A DNA stretch of 64,000 nucleotides. Source: Fomitopsis serialis (taxonomy: Eukaryota; Basidiomycota; Agaricomycetes; Polyporales; Fomitopsidaceae). Below the pieces are notes generated by a model. The model did not search any database. It had not been told where the DNA came from and was given only the letters and a program-made list of their open reading frames with translations. The position numbers were made by a program, and so were the translations under genes. The DNA lies in NCBI RefSeq assembly GCF_022376445.1, contig NW_025954983.1, positions 62,001 through 126,000 on the forward strand, in the 5' to 3' direction. Positions 26,265 through 38,205 of this stretch are shown here, in pieces; the stretch's first letter is position 1; every line of letters starts with the position of its first letter.

Positions 26265-26867
26265 GGCATCCGAGGCTCGCGTACTAGTACTTACACGTTC
26301 GCTCGACGCTCTGGAGGCCGGCCGGCGCCAGAGCGCGTCGCGAGACGTCGCCTAATGAGACGCGCACGTGACCGCCTGTGTTTACTTGGACGCGTGTGGC
26401 GGCCGCGCGCTCTCCGTGTCCTTGGCACCGGTACCGCTCGAGTCCGCTCCTCAGTTTCCGCCTTGATTCCAACTGCCATCACAGCGTAGGCAGGAGATGC
26501 GACGAGATGGACAGGGTGCACGACTACTACCAGTCTTATTCGTGGCATCAGGTGCGTGTTGAGACTCGGCGAGAGTGATGTGTTTGACTGACTGGGGCGG
26601 GATTATTCAGTCTCATGATCAGGTCCGAGGTTTTCTGTGGGGATGGTATTGGCGTGTTCTGACTGCTCGTAGGCGACAGTATTGCTGTTGGTACCGTATG
26701 AGACGGCGGATGAGGATGTATCCGTGAGTTTGGTACGGACGGCGGTTGATTGACGTAACACAGTGCTTTAGGTCGTCATAGAGCGGAATTCCTTGTAGCA
26801 GGTGTGCGAGGGCAGCCACCAATCGTAAGGTGCATTCTATCGTAACTTGGTTGATGTTGCGCTGACT
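26265..26867. other. Divergent promoter region, no gene supported
   Basis: About 600 bp between thiamine pyrophosphokinase (minus) and the next gene (plus). Short frames exist on both strands (for example a Arg-rich minus frame at 26291-26548), but none looks like protein. Confidence 0.4.
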
Positions 26868-28645
26868 ATGCCAGGGGAGACTGTACGGCAACGTAGACAC
26901 AGCGAACTCGGTCTGGCAGCTCGAGCCACGGGCAGCGCGGCCTCCGCACGCGAACGCACCACGTCAACCACCTCTACCGCATCTGCATCCACACACTCCT
27001 CTTTGCGTCGTCTCGGACCCAGACATCTCCAGCAGCTTCGCGCCTCCCTCGAGAATGGCCTCCTCTCCGACGTCGACGACCCTATGTCCTCGCCCGCGCT
27101 CTCCTCACCCGTCTCTTCCTCTCTAGACGAGCACGGTTTCGTCTTCCCGCACCAACGCCGACAGCCACGCTCTAACCCCTCCTACCCTGCTTCCCCTGTC
27201 CCTTCGAGCCAGCATAACGTCCCGCTCAGTCTCACGTCCTCCTATTCTTCCGTCGAGTCACTGCATAGAGCCTCCGGGCGCCTGCTCACACTGCACCTAG
27301 AGAAGGCAGAGTCGGTCATCTGGCCGTCGCTCGTCGTTGGCCAGTTCCCGAGAGTCTGTCCCCGTCGGTAATCAACTCGTATCCATGGGCTCTTCTTCGG
27401 CGTTGACGGCGGAGTCGACGTACAATATGGACCCGACGAGCCTCGTCCTGATCGCTCTGGACCTGTACGACATCCGCGGGTCCCACGAAGAGGCGTTCGA
27501 ATACTTCATGTAGGTCCCAATCTGTTTCTTCGCTGAGTACACTGCTGATGCTAGTACAGGCGTGCTTGGCACCAAGCCCGTGTGCCCTCTGCCACGATCC
27601 GCTTAGCGACGCACTATCTCCCTGTTCAATGTAGCATCTCAGATTCGGTGTCCGACACAACAGCATCCACTGAGTCTGTTGACTCTGCATCAGTTGATAC
27701 CGAGCCAACCACACCTACGCCTTCGATAATCGAGACCTCATACATTTCACCACCAAGTCAGGGTACACCAGGGTACTACCTCGACCGTATAGGCGGCGCG
27801 CCAGGCCTCGCAGAGCTCTTCCTCTCCGCCGGGATCCTCCACCTCGAGGGTGCCGCCGCACCACTACTTTCGTCTGCCTACGCCGGGCTCTCCTCCCTGC
27901 GCACACCCCTCGTAGTCAGCGGCAGCACCGGCCGCGGGAACAGCTTCCCCGCCTCAAGCACAAGCCCCGGCGGTACCGAAGGCTGGCGGCGAGACCGCGA
28001 ATGCGCGCGGCGGTACTTCGAACGCGCAAGGGCACTCGTGCCGTCGCTCGACGTACCGTTGCTCCCGCCCCAGAGCGACTCCGACGCGGGCTCAGGCATC
28101 GGGTCGGGCGCGGAGAACGGGGACAGGCGCAGCACAGGCTCGCGCTCGGGCCCAGCGTCGTCCAGTTCTGGGAGGCAAAGCGAGAAGGTGCGTCCGGAGG
28201 TGCCCTCGGCCGACCCGCCGCAGGCGCAGCCCAGGCGGCGGCGGAGAAAGGAGGCGTCGTCGGGCGACCTGTCCAGCTCGTTTATGGAGAACTACCGGTC
28301 GTCGGACACGGACGCGGGCGATGAGGATCGGACTTGGTATTTGTACGTCCCGGGGCTCGTGGCGCGGGCGCTGCGCTCCTGGTTGTCGGTTTCTTGTCTC
28401 TGTCGTCATGGAGGAAAAGCCAGGGAGGCTCTGAAGAAACTGTTCAATGCACGCTTAGACGACCAGACGAGACGAAAACGGTATACGTTACGACTCATTG
28501 CTTTGATTGCTGTCATTTTGGATTGCTCGCACGATGGTTTCGTTTGCCGCTGTACTGTATTTCTACGCCGCTATATACACCGAACAATATGTCATGCAAG
28601 ATGCAAGATACTCATATGAAGGGGCCCAAGTCACGGAAAGAATAG
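26868..28645 (+). CDS. Unidentified protein with C-terminal hydrophobic segment
   Basis: ATG at 26868; exon 1 to 27509, a 50-nt intron (27510-27559), then a long exon. The N-terminus is Ser/Arg-rich and probably disordered. A folded segment reads LLTLHLEKAESVIWPSLVVG, MDPTSLVLIALDLYDIRGS, HEEAFEYFMRAWHQARVPSA, TIRLATHYLPVQ. The middle is Ser/Pro/Gly-rich. Near the C-terminus WYLYVPGLVA, then LLVVGFLSLSSWRKS after a frameshift, would form one membrane helix, so a tail-anchored or single-pass protein is possible. One-base shifts are needed near 27343, 27391 and 28375, and the exact C-terminus is uncertain. I do not recognise the family; the helical segment resembles a TPR-like repeat only loosely. 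Confidence 0.6.
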
Positions 28646-28926
28646 CTACGAGATACTATATGTAAGCCAACGGCAGCGACATTGGTATAGACAGGCTGAG
28701 AAGCGGGCAAAACTGACAAACGAATGTGAGAGGTATGTGCGTACGGTAGGGTATGTACAAGAAGTCATATCTTGCAGTGAATATCAGTAGGGCGAGTGGT
28801 AAGTTGCGAATTGACGATGAGCAGATAAGTACGGATGTGATCTGTGAATACAACTGGGATGAGGATGTGTAATTAATAGCAAATAAAGGCACAACAAACG
28901 GTCAATCAAATGGCCTATACTAGAAA
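28646..28926. other. Convergent intergenic region
   Basis: About 280 bp between the 3' ends of two convergent genes. It is AT-richer than its surroundings, as expected for 3' UTRs. No other feature is seen. Confidence 0.5.
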
Positions 28927-31900
28927 TCAACGCTGTGAACTGGACAAGCTAGTAGCGATCTGCTTGAACCGCTCGCGCTCCGCCTGCGCGTACTGGTCGA
29001 GCATCCCATCGAATCTCAGCACCGACTCGCGCTTGGGCAGCCGGGGCTTGGATTCAGCACCCGTGGTGGCCGATCTCCGCCTATACTCCTGCTCTGGGGT
29101 CAAAGCGAAACTGTCCTCGCCATGGGAGGTAGCGATATCCCTGAACGGCAAGTGGGGAATGTCAGTGCTTTGGAGACCCTTCTTCTTGGACGTGAAGAAG
29201 CTCCGCCTGCGGGGCCGCGCTGGTATGTTGGAGATGGGCGTTTTCCGATCGACATCGCTGAGCTGCGCAGGCTCCTCCTGTCGCAGCGTCGGGGGGCGCA
29301 GCGAAGGCGTAGAGTGGTTACCCAGGCGCATGATGGACGACCGCGAGGATGGCGCAGTAGCACTACGCATGGTCTGCTGAGAGTCGCTTCGGGAGTGCGC
29401 GAATAGTGGACGCGGAGGCGACAACGCTTCGTTCTCTTCCTCCTCCTCTTCCCCTTCCTCTTCGTCATCGCTGCCGTCGGTAGATTCCAACTCATCATCC
29501 ATTGTCGACTCAATCTTGTCAAAGAACTCTGCTGGCGAGGCAGGACCTGGCGCAGAATGGATGGCAGAAGGACAAACTCTTCCGGTATGCGGAGAGCGAG
29601 TGGCGAGGCATGACCTCGGCGATCTGCCAACGAGCGCGGTGAGGGGAACGCAGGGGAGTCGGGGGATGTCTCTGGGAGGGACCCAGATCCTATAGATCGG
29701 ATCGAGAACGGACGGTCAGTGGCCGGCGGTGAATGTGTGTCTGGTGCAGGACGTAGTGGGGAGGGAGGGGTCCTGGGTGAGGCTCTGGAACGTGACCTAG
29801 GGGGCGGCGCCAATGCGGTTTGTGCTAACGACGAAATAGATGTTCGCGGCGGAGGTGGCAGAGCCTGGCCATAGGGTCTATCCACACTGACTGTAGGAGA
29901 CACCGGGGACACACTCCGCGAGGTGCCGGAGCCTTCAGGCAAGTAACTTCTCCGCGACAGTACTGACGGCGACCGATAACTCCCGAAAATGGCATCATGG
30001 AACGCAGATGCGGTCGGGGAGTCGACAGAGTACTCTGACGTCGTTATTGACGGCCTGCCTTCCGTCACCATCGACACTGTCACAGATGGCCTGTTCTGCA
30101 ATGTCTGGTCCACATCCGTATCCTCGGGCGTCACGTATGACAGGTCATCGGAGGCCCGCGAGTCCGAAGTCAGTTGACTCATGAAGCTGCGATAGGAGGA
30201 GTGGGAAGGGACTGCCTCCACGTTCAACATGACCGGTGATATCCGCCTCGACAACCTTTGTGCGATCGACATAGGTGACGCTGCACGGACATCCCCGATG
30301 TAGACAGCCTCGCGCGAATCGGAGAGCCCGGGGGAAGACATGACCTTCCGCAGACCTTGCAGCGACGGACGCGAAGGCCCAGGAGACTCGGGATCCGTGA
30401 GTTCGGGCTGGAAATGCGAGAACGTCGGGTTGGACCTCAGCCTGCGTGGAGGTGGCGGGAGGGCAGCAGTCCGAGCGGGGCTCTCTGCACGTCCAGGGGG
30501 CGAGCTCGAATGATGGCGTGGCGACCGTGGACCAGCTACACTCGATGTGCTGGAGAAGGTCGTCTGGCTGTTGGCACTCGAAGGCGCTCTCGCTTGTGTA
30601 GGCGTGGTCGGACTCTGTGGCTCATGGCCCTCCACAGCAACATGTAGATTCTCCAGGATCCGTTGCCCGATCCTCTGTTTGGGCGTCGAATGCGTCGCCT
30701 GGGAGAAGGATTCAGACGGCTGAGACGTATGCCCAGAGGAACCGCCCCGCGAGGGGCCAGAGAGTGACAGCACATGCGTGCCCTGAGAGAACGCCTCGGA
30801 CGGTTGAGACGCATGCCCTGATGCACCACTCTTCGAAGGGTCTGTGATAGACCGGAACTGCGTGCCCTGAGAGAACGCGCTCGAAGGTTGCGACGTATGG
30901 CCTGAAGAACCGCTTCCGGAAGGACCGGTAGGGGAGGTCAGACCCGAGCGATCCGTGAATCCTGATGCGAAGGACATATCCCTCGAGTTGTTGAGCGAGT
31001 GGTGGACAGCCTCCGCGAGCAATGCCCTCCGCCAAGCGTCGTCCTCTGTGCTACTTGACCAAGCCCCAGGGCTAAGGGGTGGCAACTGCTCGGCAAGTAC
31101 AGCAGCACCAAGCGCTCCAGACACGTTCACACCGTACACAGCCGATGCTTGCACTGCGAACGGATAGCCAGAGGACAGGGGCAGGTCAACCGCGTCTGTG
31201 GGATCGATGACATCCAGATGGGAGGCCTGAGGCCTGATGATGGACTGACTCCGCGTTTTGCGCACCGCTCGAGTCCTTAGATCTTGTTCGGCTTCTCTCG
31301 CTGCAGCTGCCAGGTCGTCCATCCGCTCGCGCACCACGACAACTCGACTAGTACTGGGAACGGCTACGTTGTGGATCGGAGTCTGAGGCAACGAGCGTGT
31401 ATGCGGACGAGGTATGAAGCCTGACGCCGTTGTCGAGTCCGAGGTGGTACGAAGAATGGGTCCCGGCTGGTCCACAGCGGGGGGTGAGGAGACGGTCGGA
31501 GTCGTCAGCTTCGACCTTGCCTTTCCTAGGCGGAAGAAGTCCAAGAACGTAGCAGCAGATGGTTTAGGGGACACCTTCTGGCCGCCCGCAGTCTGAGGGT
31601 TCAACGACAACGGTGAAGGCTTCGAGTGCGCAGGAGGAAGAAAATAGCTGTTGTTAACCAGCAGGCGCAGCCTGTAGGAAACGTCATCCGCGTCGAACTC
31701 TGGTTTGTCCGGAGAAACAATCTCGGGCGCGACCGGTGTCAAACGCTCGCCGAAATCATCGTCAATAGAATACGGGAAGGACGAGTCCGTGAAGGAACCA
31801 GTGGTTGTTGACGCGGGGTATAGCGAGGAGGAAGACGTCGACACTATGGAGTCTCTTGGATTATGAGTGTCTGCTTTGCCTGTCCGCGCCTGAAATAACG

Positions 31901-32525
31901 GCCTCGCATCCTGCCCTGGCGTTTTGGGACTGGGTTCAGAGGACGAGTCAGACGCCACGTTCGCCCTAAAGGCTTGGCGGGGTAGACTCAACGCTCGCGA
32001 CCGCGCTTTAATCTGTGGAATGTCAATTTCTACGCGAATACGACTCAGACCCTGTCATGAACGCACCCCTCTGATAGAGCCTCCTTCAGATCTCGTCTCC
32101 CATGGCTTCTTTGTTACCTCCACCGTCCCCACTGTCATGCTCCTGTCTCTCGCCTGTCGGGTCGCGTCTTGTGCTCTGTTTTCCGAACCTGCTGTCCGTG
32201 GACGATGTTCACCTGTTGGCGCGCTCAGTCGCGAAAGAGACGCCAACTCCTCTGGCTCCGCGTGCAACACGGCGGGAACAGGCGGCAAAACATCCCCGAG
32301 GATTGGAAACGAGTGTGCATCGTCGTCCACCGTGTTTTTGCGGCTCCCGGGCGGCCCCTGGCTCTTGCCCCGCTTGGCTGGTGGGAGGACCGATCTTGAC
32401 CGCGTGGCCGTCCGACGCCTTAACGACGCGCCCCCCGAACTCGCCGTACTCGCTATTGAATTCGTGCGTACCGAGGATGGCCTGTCATGGGGAATGGTGG
32501 GGACGACGGCTGTCGTCGAGGCCAT
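28927..32525 (-). CDS. Large Ser/Pro-rich protein, function unknown
   Basis: Probable start is ATG 32525 (MASTTAVVPTIPHDRP), though the frame is open farther upstream. A 54-nt intron (32013-32066, GTGCGT..CACAG) removes an in-frame TGA. The protein is over 1,100 residues and mostly low-complexity Ser/Pro/Arg. It includes three tandem copies of a unit of about 27 residues centred on SGHTSQPSSAFSQGT (about 30960-30690), a helical MDDLAAAAREAEQDLRTR, a GYPFAVQASAVYGVNVSGAL stretch, and an acidic run of Glu/Asp near 29480-29430. A one-base loss near 29552 puts the last about 200 residues (ending FDGMLDQYAQAERERFKQI) in the next frame. I recognise no domain; polarity or cytoskeletal scaffolds look like this, but that is only a guess. 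Confidence 0.65.
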
Positions 32526-32774
32526 GCAGACAGCGGACGGTGCATGCAACGAAGGCGAAGGAGAGCTCGTCGCCGAGTCTGGCGGTGGGTGGTGTGCTAA
32601 GTCGGCTAAGTGACAGTCGTAGGACGTCTCGACTTTTCCCACACTCAAAATCGGCTGGTCCCGAGGTGATCCACGGCCGCTTCCAAATCCGTCAATCGAA
32701 CCAGCTCGCCTGCGCGTGGCTGAGGCCGACGCGAGTCCGTCACGCGACGGTCGCGCGTCGTCTTCTCCCTGACC
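32526..32774. promoter_or_regulatory. Head-to-head promoter region
   Basis: About 250 bp separates the probable start of the large Ser/Pro-rich gene (minus) from the ATG of ERG28 (plus). The two must share or abut promoters. No specific site was recognised. Confidence 0.35.
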
Positions 32775-33429
32775 ATGGCCATCGTCGACAGTGAGCACTT
32801 GCCATCCTCTCTTCTGCACCGTAGCGTATACAACCACCCACAGGCTTGCTTGGACTGCTCCCGAAAGCAGAGGGATGGCTGCCCACATGGCAACTCATTG
32901 TCGCTGTGATGGCCCTGTTCAACACCGCACAGAACTTTGCCACCATTAAGCTGACACGTAGAATATACAACACAGCCTCGCAACCAGGTATGAATGTTTT
33001 GCATCAGCCTCACTTACCCACTGATCCTACCGGTTGCAGTGACCCCTCTCCAGGCAAGGACATTTGCTATTTGGACACTTACCTCGGCCGCCATACGTTT
33101 CTACGCAGCGTACTATATCAATGTGAAGCCGTGAGTAACTCTCATTTTGCGATGCTGCTCTCCCAGATATGCACAGCCTTACCTCATAAATCAGGGTATA
33201 TGATCTCGCTCTGTTCAGCTACCTCTTCGCATTCGGCCATTTTGGTTCGGAGATTTGTTTCTTCGGTACCGCAAAATTGACTGGTCCAGTCCTGAGCACG
33301 GTGATCGTGTCAAGTAAGTAGTGTATCCATCTCCATGGATGTTTATTTACTCAGGTGCCTCTGGTCCACCGTACAGCCTTCTCTTTGGCGTGGATGTTGA
33401 ACCAATACGATTTCTACGTTCGCGCCTAA
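32775..33429 (+). CDS. ERG28: ERG28, ergosterol biosynthesis scaffold protein
   Basis: Five exons: 32775-32790, 32844-32987, 33040-33130, 33195-33313 and 33377-33429, giving 140 residues, the normal family length, with all junctions in frame. Key segments: GLLPKAEGWLPTWQLIVAVM, ALFNTAQNFATIKLTRRIYN, VTPLQARTFAIWTLTSAAIR, FYAAYYINVKPVYDLALFSY, LFAFGHFGSEICFFGTAKL and a C-terminus of WMLNQYDFYVRA. These form the four membrane segments of ERG28. In yeast, ERG28 tethers the C-4 demethylation complex (ERG25, ERG26, ERG27) and ERG6 at the endoplasmic reticulum. The first exon holds only 16 coding bases, and no start codon exists without it. Confidence 0.93.
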
Positions 33430-35866
33430 CATCAAAACCCAGATTCAACGGGGAGTCTTCTTGTTGCTCTCGTCTTTTTGGATGGCTTTGCTCTACTGTA
33501 AGGTTGCACTAGTATCTTGTTGTCGTATATCCGTGGTCGTAACCTTGGGCTTCAAGCAATCTCCTGGTGTCTCACATCACTCGGGCTACTTCCAGAAGAG
33601 CGTCACAAGTGTCCTGGTAGCAGGTGCGTCATTGCCATATACTGCAACGCTCACCTCCGCGTCGAAGATGCTTCAGATGCAACTTGCCTCGAGTTGGGGG
33701 CACGGCGTGCTCGCAATTACATATTCGCTGTTGCTACCGAGAGCACGGTGCGTCCGCTGTTTTTCCACTGCCTTGTTGTGTTCGCCAGGCCGAGACCACA
33801 CCGCTACGCCCGCTGGCCCGAAGGTCCGACGACCGTTGTGCGACACGGGGAGAGCGGCCGTCCCCTGAGGAGCACACTCAGGAGATGCATGTGGTCATGT
33901 CAGTTTCTCCTCGGAGCTCATGCATCATTTGTCTCGGCCATTTGGACGCTGGTATTCCTGCCCCGAGCGTTCTGTGTCAATGCTTTGGTACAGGCGAACG
34001 CGAGATTCGCCTTGATGCGCGCGAAAGAGCGTGACTGCGCAAGGATTGGGTGCTCTGCAGATATCTGGCGAGCGCAGGGATTGTCTAGAACGTGGCTAGG
34101 CGGAACACGGTCGTGGGGGGCTTCCCAGACACCTGATGCCGGTCTACGCCAGACGACCTCATCCGGGACCCCTTCTAGAGAATGGCGGGATCAGTGGAGC
34201 CGCTTATTTGGCGTCTGTACGCTCGAGCGTGCGTGCATTCGTGGGATTCATTTTATCTGTCTTCTCGGGAAGTGATCGCGCGCAAGGGGTTTCCATCGAT
34301 GAAGTGACACCTCTTACTTCCCAGCTCACTTGCCGCATGGGGCCCTCGTCTTAATGATGCTGGATGCTATGTCTTACCGCTTGAGAGGCATCCGCACAGC
34401 TCGAGGACGTTCTTTCAAGGAGCATGTGACAGAGTAAATATGAGGGAAGTATGCAGCGAAGTAACGGTTCACGGTTCCCCCGGGCCAGGACAAACGACGC
34501 GAGAGTAGCACGGCAAGCTGGTCGAAAATCTTTGTCTCGGAGTCAAGCATGCTCACGGTGGTTAGGAGCGCGAACCGTCGTCTCAACCGCAGGGAGAGGA
34601 AATACATACATAGCGGACGGAGAACCTCGAGAATTGCGCGAGAGGACCCTCAGTCGTCGCGGTCTCGCGTCGTTTGTTCTGCATCTTGCGAACGTAGTTC
34701 TGCCGGCTCACAAAACGTAATAGGTTTCACGACCTGGGGAGATGTCTCACCAGCTACGAACCCTTCTTACCGGACGTGCATGCGCGGGCCAACGTGCTTG
34801 CAGCTGGAGCATTATACGCCCAATCAGCGACCAACGTTGTGTAGTGCATGCCTCTACGACACGCCTCCACGAGCGCGTTACTTGTAATTCACGAAGAGGC
34901 GCTGTGGCGAATGGTCAGGTCAAACAGCCGGTCGCAAGGCCATGCTGCCAGAAAGTCAGCAGACAGAAGCGCCTTGTGTTGAAGCAAGTCAGGTGAAGAA
35001 GCCTGGTCGTCACGATGCCCCGCTTGAAACCGCTCGCGTAGGTATGCTTTTGCCTCGCAAGGCCCAATGAGCGTAACGCTTCATCCATGACGAACGATGT
35101 ATACAGTGCTTCTGACGCTGGTACGCCTCAATGCTATACACTCACGCAACTCACCCACGTTGTGCGGAGAAGCACTCGTATACAGTGGTCGCAATGGACC
35201 CAGTCATGTCCGTCGGACCTCGGTCTAGTCCATTATAGTGGATCCGGAGCTGGGGAATGTCGTGATTGAAAATTTAAAAAATAACCTTTGTATCTCTTCT
35301 CGCGGATGCATCTTTCTGTACTGGTGGGGTCTCGTCGACCGCTGGGAATATGTGTTGTGGCGTCATTTTGCGTCCTTGTGTTCATGATCTGCAATGCCTG
35401 CAGCTGCCGATTTGCATAGGAGCCCAGTAGGAAGTCATAGCGCAGAACGTTGGTCGCAATCCGTACGCGCTCGTGCTTTCCGTTCCGCCGCATTCGCAAG
35501 CACGTTCGCATCATTTTGCTCAGAACGCAGGAATTTTTGCACGAGTGCGAGAAGCAGTGATCTACAATATTCTGGCTGGAATAGTGGCGAGCGTGGCATG
35601 TAGCCGACGCGAGAGGCGCCGAGCCGAGCCACAGGGGCGCGTGCGCGATCACGCCGATGACTGCGAAATGTTGCCAAAGGCGCGTTCCAGCTCAGCTGCC
35701 TGACCTATACCCCGGTGACCTCCACCTTTGTTCCTGCCTATAAAAGCACCCCGGACCATGCCTCGGCCCTGCCGTCCATGCTGGTCTTCACCTCGCATTG
35801 AATACCCGTCCGCACAAACAGCACACACTCTATTCACCGTCCACTAACCGTGCGGCATACCCTAGA
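33430..35866. other. No recognised gene
   Basis: About 2.4 kb. The first part is the ERG28 3' region. Frames such as 33517-34275 (+) and 35233-35652 (-) are open but lack family features or intron support. From about 35680 the sequence looks like a promoter for the F-box gene (TATAAAAGC at 35740-35748). Confidence 0.4.
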
Positions 35867-38205
35867 ATGGCCTCGGAATCTCGCTCACTCGGCGAATACC
35901 CGCCGGAGCTGTTTTCTGTCATTTCTGCTCACGTCTACGCTGCTGGCTGCCCCCCTCCGACGCCCTCCCTCGACCCTGTTCTGCATACCGAAGGTGATGT
36001 ACCGACTACCCTTCCGTCTTCATACCCTCCTGCGTACTGGGCGGAGTCCGTCTCCAAGCGTACGCTAAAAAATCTCTGCCTCGTGAGCCATGCATGGTAC
36101 GAGGCTGCGAAGCCGTGGCTATGGCGCAAGGTTGAAGTCAGCCTGCCTCGCAACTGGCTCGCCCTTGTGGACGAGATCGCGGGGGGCGAAGGCGAGGATT
36201 CGGAGCAGGAGCAGACCGCACTCATCCTTGGGCAGACTATCCACGCGGCGGAGACAGCCGCCCTCGTGCATGAAAGCACGGACAAGGTATCCGCTCTCGA
36301 GCTGCACGCAAATGTTCTCCGCAGGCTCAGCACTCCGGACGGATCTATCCCGCCGAATTGCTCAGTCCCCTCGCCAGTCGCGAGCCTAGCCCGAGGCGCC
36401 TGCGACAGAAGAGCAAAAGTCCGCCACGATGGAAACTCATCCGCTCATCAGTGATGTCGTGCGCAACGTTATGGAGCACGAAAATCCTGGCATGTACGGT
36501 AGGCATTCTCGCTACGTGAAATTGATGCACAGGCTGATTGTTTTCGGTGTAGTCCCGTCTCTAGAGATTTCTCACGTCGGCCGTTATGTGCGACATCTCG
36601 ATTTCAACCACTTCCGCACCATCGGCATGAGGCGCTCTGTAGAGGAAGGCGTCAACAACCGTTTCGTGACCGGCGAAGACTAGAATCCGTTCTCAAGGTC
36701 AGTCGACGCATGTGCGAATGGAAGTCATGATTCTGATGTAAGTTTCCGTAGGAAATGCCGAGCCTCCTGGCCTTTGGCGCGACCGAGTACATGGACGGAG
36801 CGCTCACGTTCTCTGTGTTGAAGGAGCTCCTCTTGAGAGGGTCGGCGTCTCGCGGCGGGGCAGGCCATCACGAGGGCGCGACCTCGTCATCTTTGACCCG
36901 ACGATTCGGAGGAAGAGGAGCGCGAACGGCGACGCGAATGCAAGGAGCTGGAGGCTATCGACCTCACCGGTTGCATCAGCGCCGTATTTGTCAACGCTCT
37001 TACCAGTTCGTCACCGGCATCTGCTCGAAGGCTCAGAGGGCCGGCGAGTGACAGTGAGGACGAAGAGTCCGCGAACGGGGCCGCCCAAGAGCCGTAACGC
37101 TATGCGAGCCTCTCATCTTCCTGGGTTGCAGCGGCTCGGCCTGCGCGGTGTCAAGTCCATCCAGCCACACATTTGCATCCGTTGTGCTGGCGTTCCCGTC
37201 CTCACGCACCTCGATCTCTCTTGCACTCGCATCACTCCCGACCTACTTATCATGCTCGGGACATCCACCACGATTCACCTGCAGTCGCTCTCACTGGAGC
37301 GATGCAACTGGCTCACGGGCGAGAGTATCCGCCACTTCCTCGTACACGCCCCTTGCACGAGCGATATCCGCCAACTCAGTTTGTACGGCGATCCGACGTG
37401 GCCCTCCCCGCTCTCCGTCGAAGACCTGGACGACGTTCTCGCGAACGCTCCCTGCTTCACTAGCGGCAAGTTGGTCTACCTCGATCTCTCGAGTGCGCCG
37501 TTGACTCGTGCACACCTGCGCGACGTCGCTCCCCAGCCGAATCTCCGCTCGCTTGGCCTGTCTTACATGCGCGAGCTCGAGCTCGGTGTGGTGGCGGACT
37601 TTGTTAAAACAAAGGCGCCCAACGTGGAGGTACTCACCCTCGTGGCGAGCACGCCCGAGCTCGGGTATGGCTCACAGCGTGTGCCGGTGCGCCAAGTACC
37701 CATCACGCTGCACGCGCAGATCATCCGACCGCTGTGCACGCCACCTTTCTCGTTCAGCCTGAATCCGAGCAAGAGAAAGGCGGTCGAGCCACCAACACGT
37801 CTGCGCGTCATCGAGCTCGCGGCGTCGCTGCTCGCTAGTCTCGGCTCAGGCGCCAGCTCGTGGCGGGTTGTCAAGAGCAAGGGCGGCAGGGCTTGGTACG
37901 TCGACGTGGCGAGTGGTTGGGTGGCGGAACTCGGCGGCGAAAACGACGCTAGCGTCCTGAAGAGGGACCTACCGTCTGGGCACCCGTGGCGACTTGCTCT
38001 CGAACGTTTGTCAGACGCTAATGGAAACGTCAGCAGTGGCATAGGGTGGCACTCCCGGAAGTTGGAGGTCAGTACAATCTGGTACCGACAGCTGTGCGGC
38101 GTGCTGACTTGTTCTTCTTGTGTGTACTAGGTGCTGCACGGCCATGGACTTCTCGGGCGGGAAGCAGGGCTGTACGGCGCAGTATCCTTCGCTTATCAGG
38201 GGTAG
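35867..38205 (+). CDS. F-box protein with leucine-rich repeats
   Basis: Starts at ATG 35867 with a split F-box: LGEYPPELFSVISAHVYAAG, a Pro-rich insert, then LKNLCLVSHAWYEAAKPWLW RKVEV. Later exons carry DVVRNVMEHENPGMY, VRHLDFNHFRTIGMRR, EMPSLLAFGATEYMDGALTF, LEAIDLTGCISAVFVNALT, and leucine-rich repeats LQRLGLRGV, LTHLDLSCTRITPDLL, LQSLSLERCNWLTGES, IRQLSLYGD and LVYLDLSSAPLTRAHL. A 63-nt intron (38068-38130) leads to the last exon, ending SFAYQG-stop at 38205. Such proteins recruit substrates to SCF ubiquitin ligases through the repeats; the target is unknown. Apparent one-base losses near 36355, 36678, 37095 and 37120 break the frame. Confidence 0.78.
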
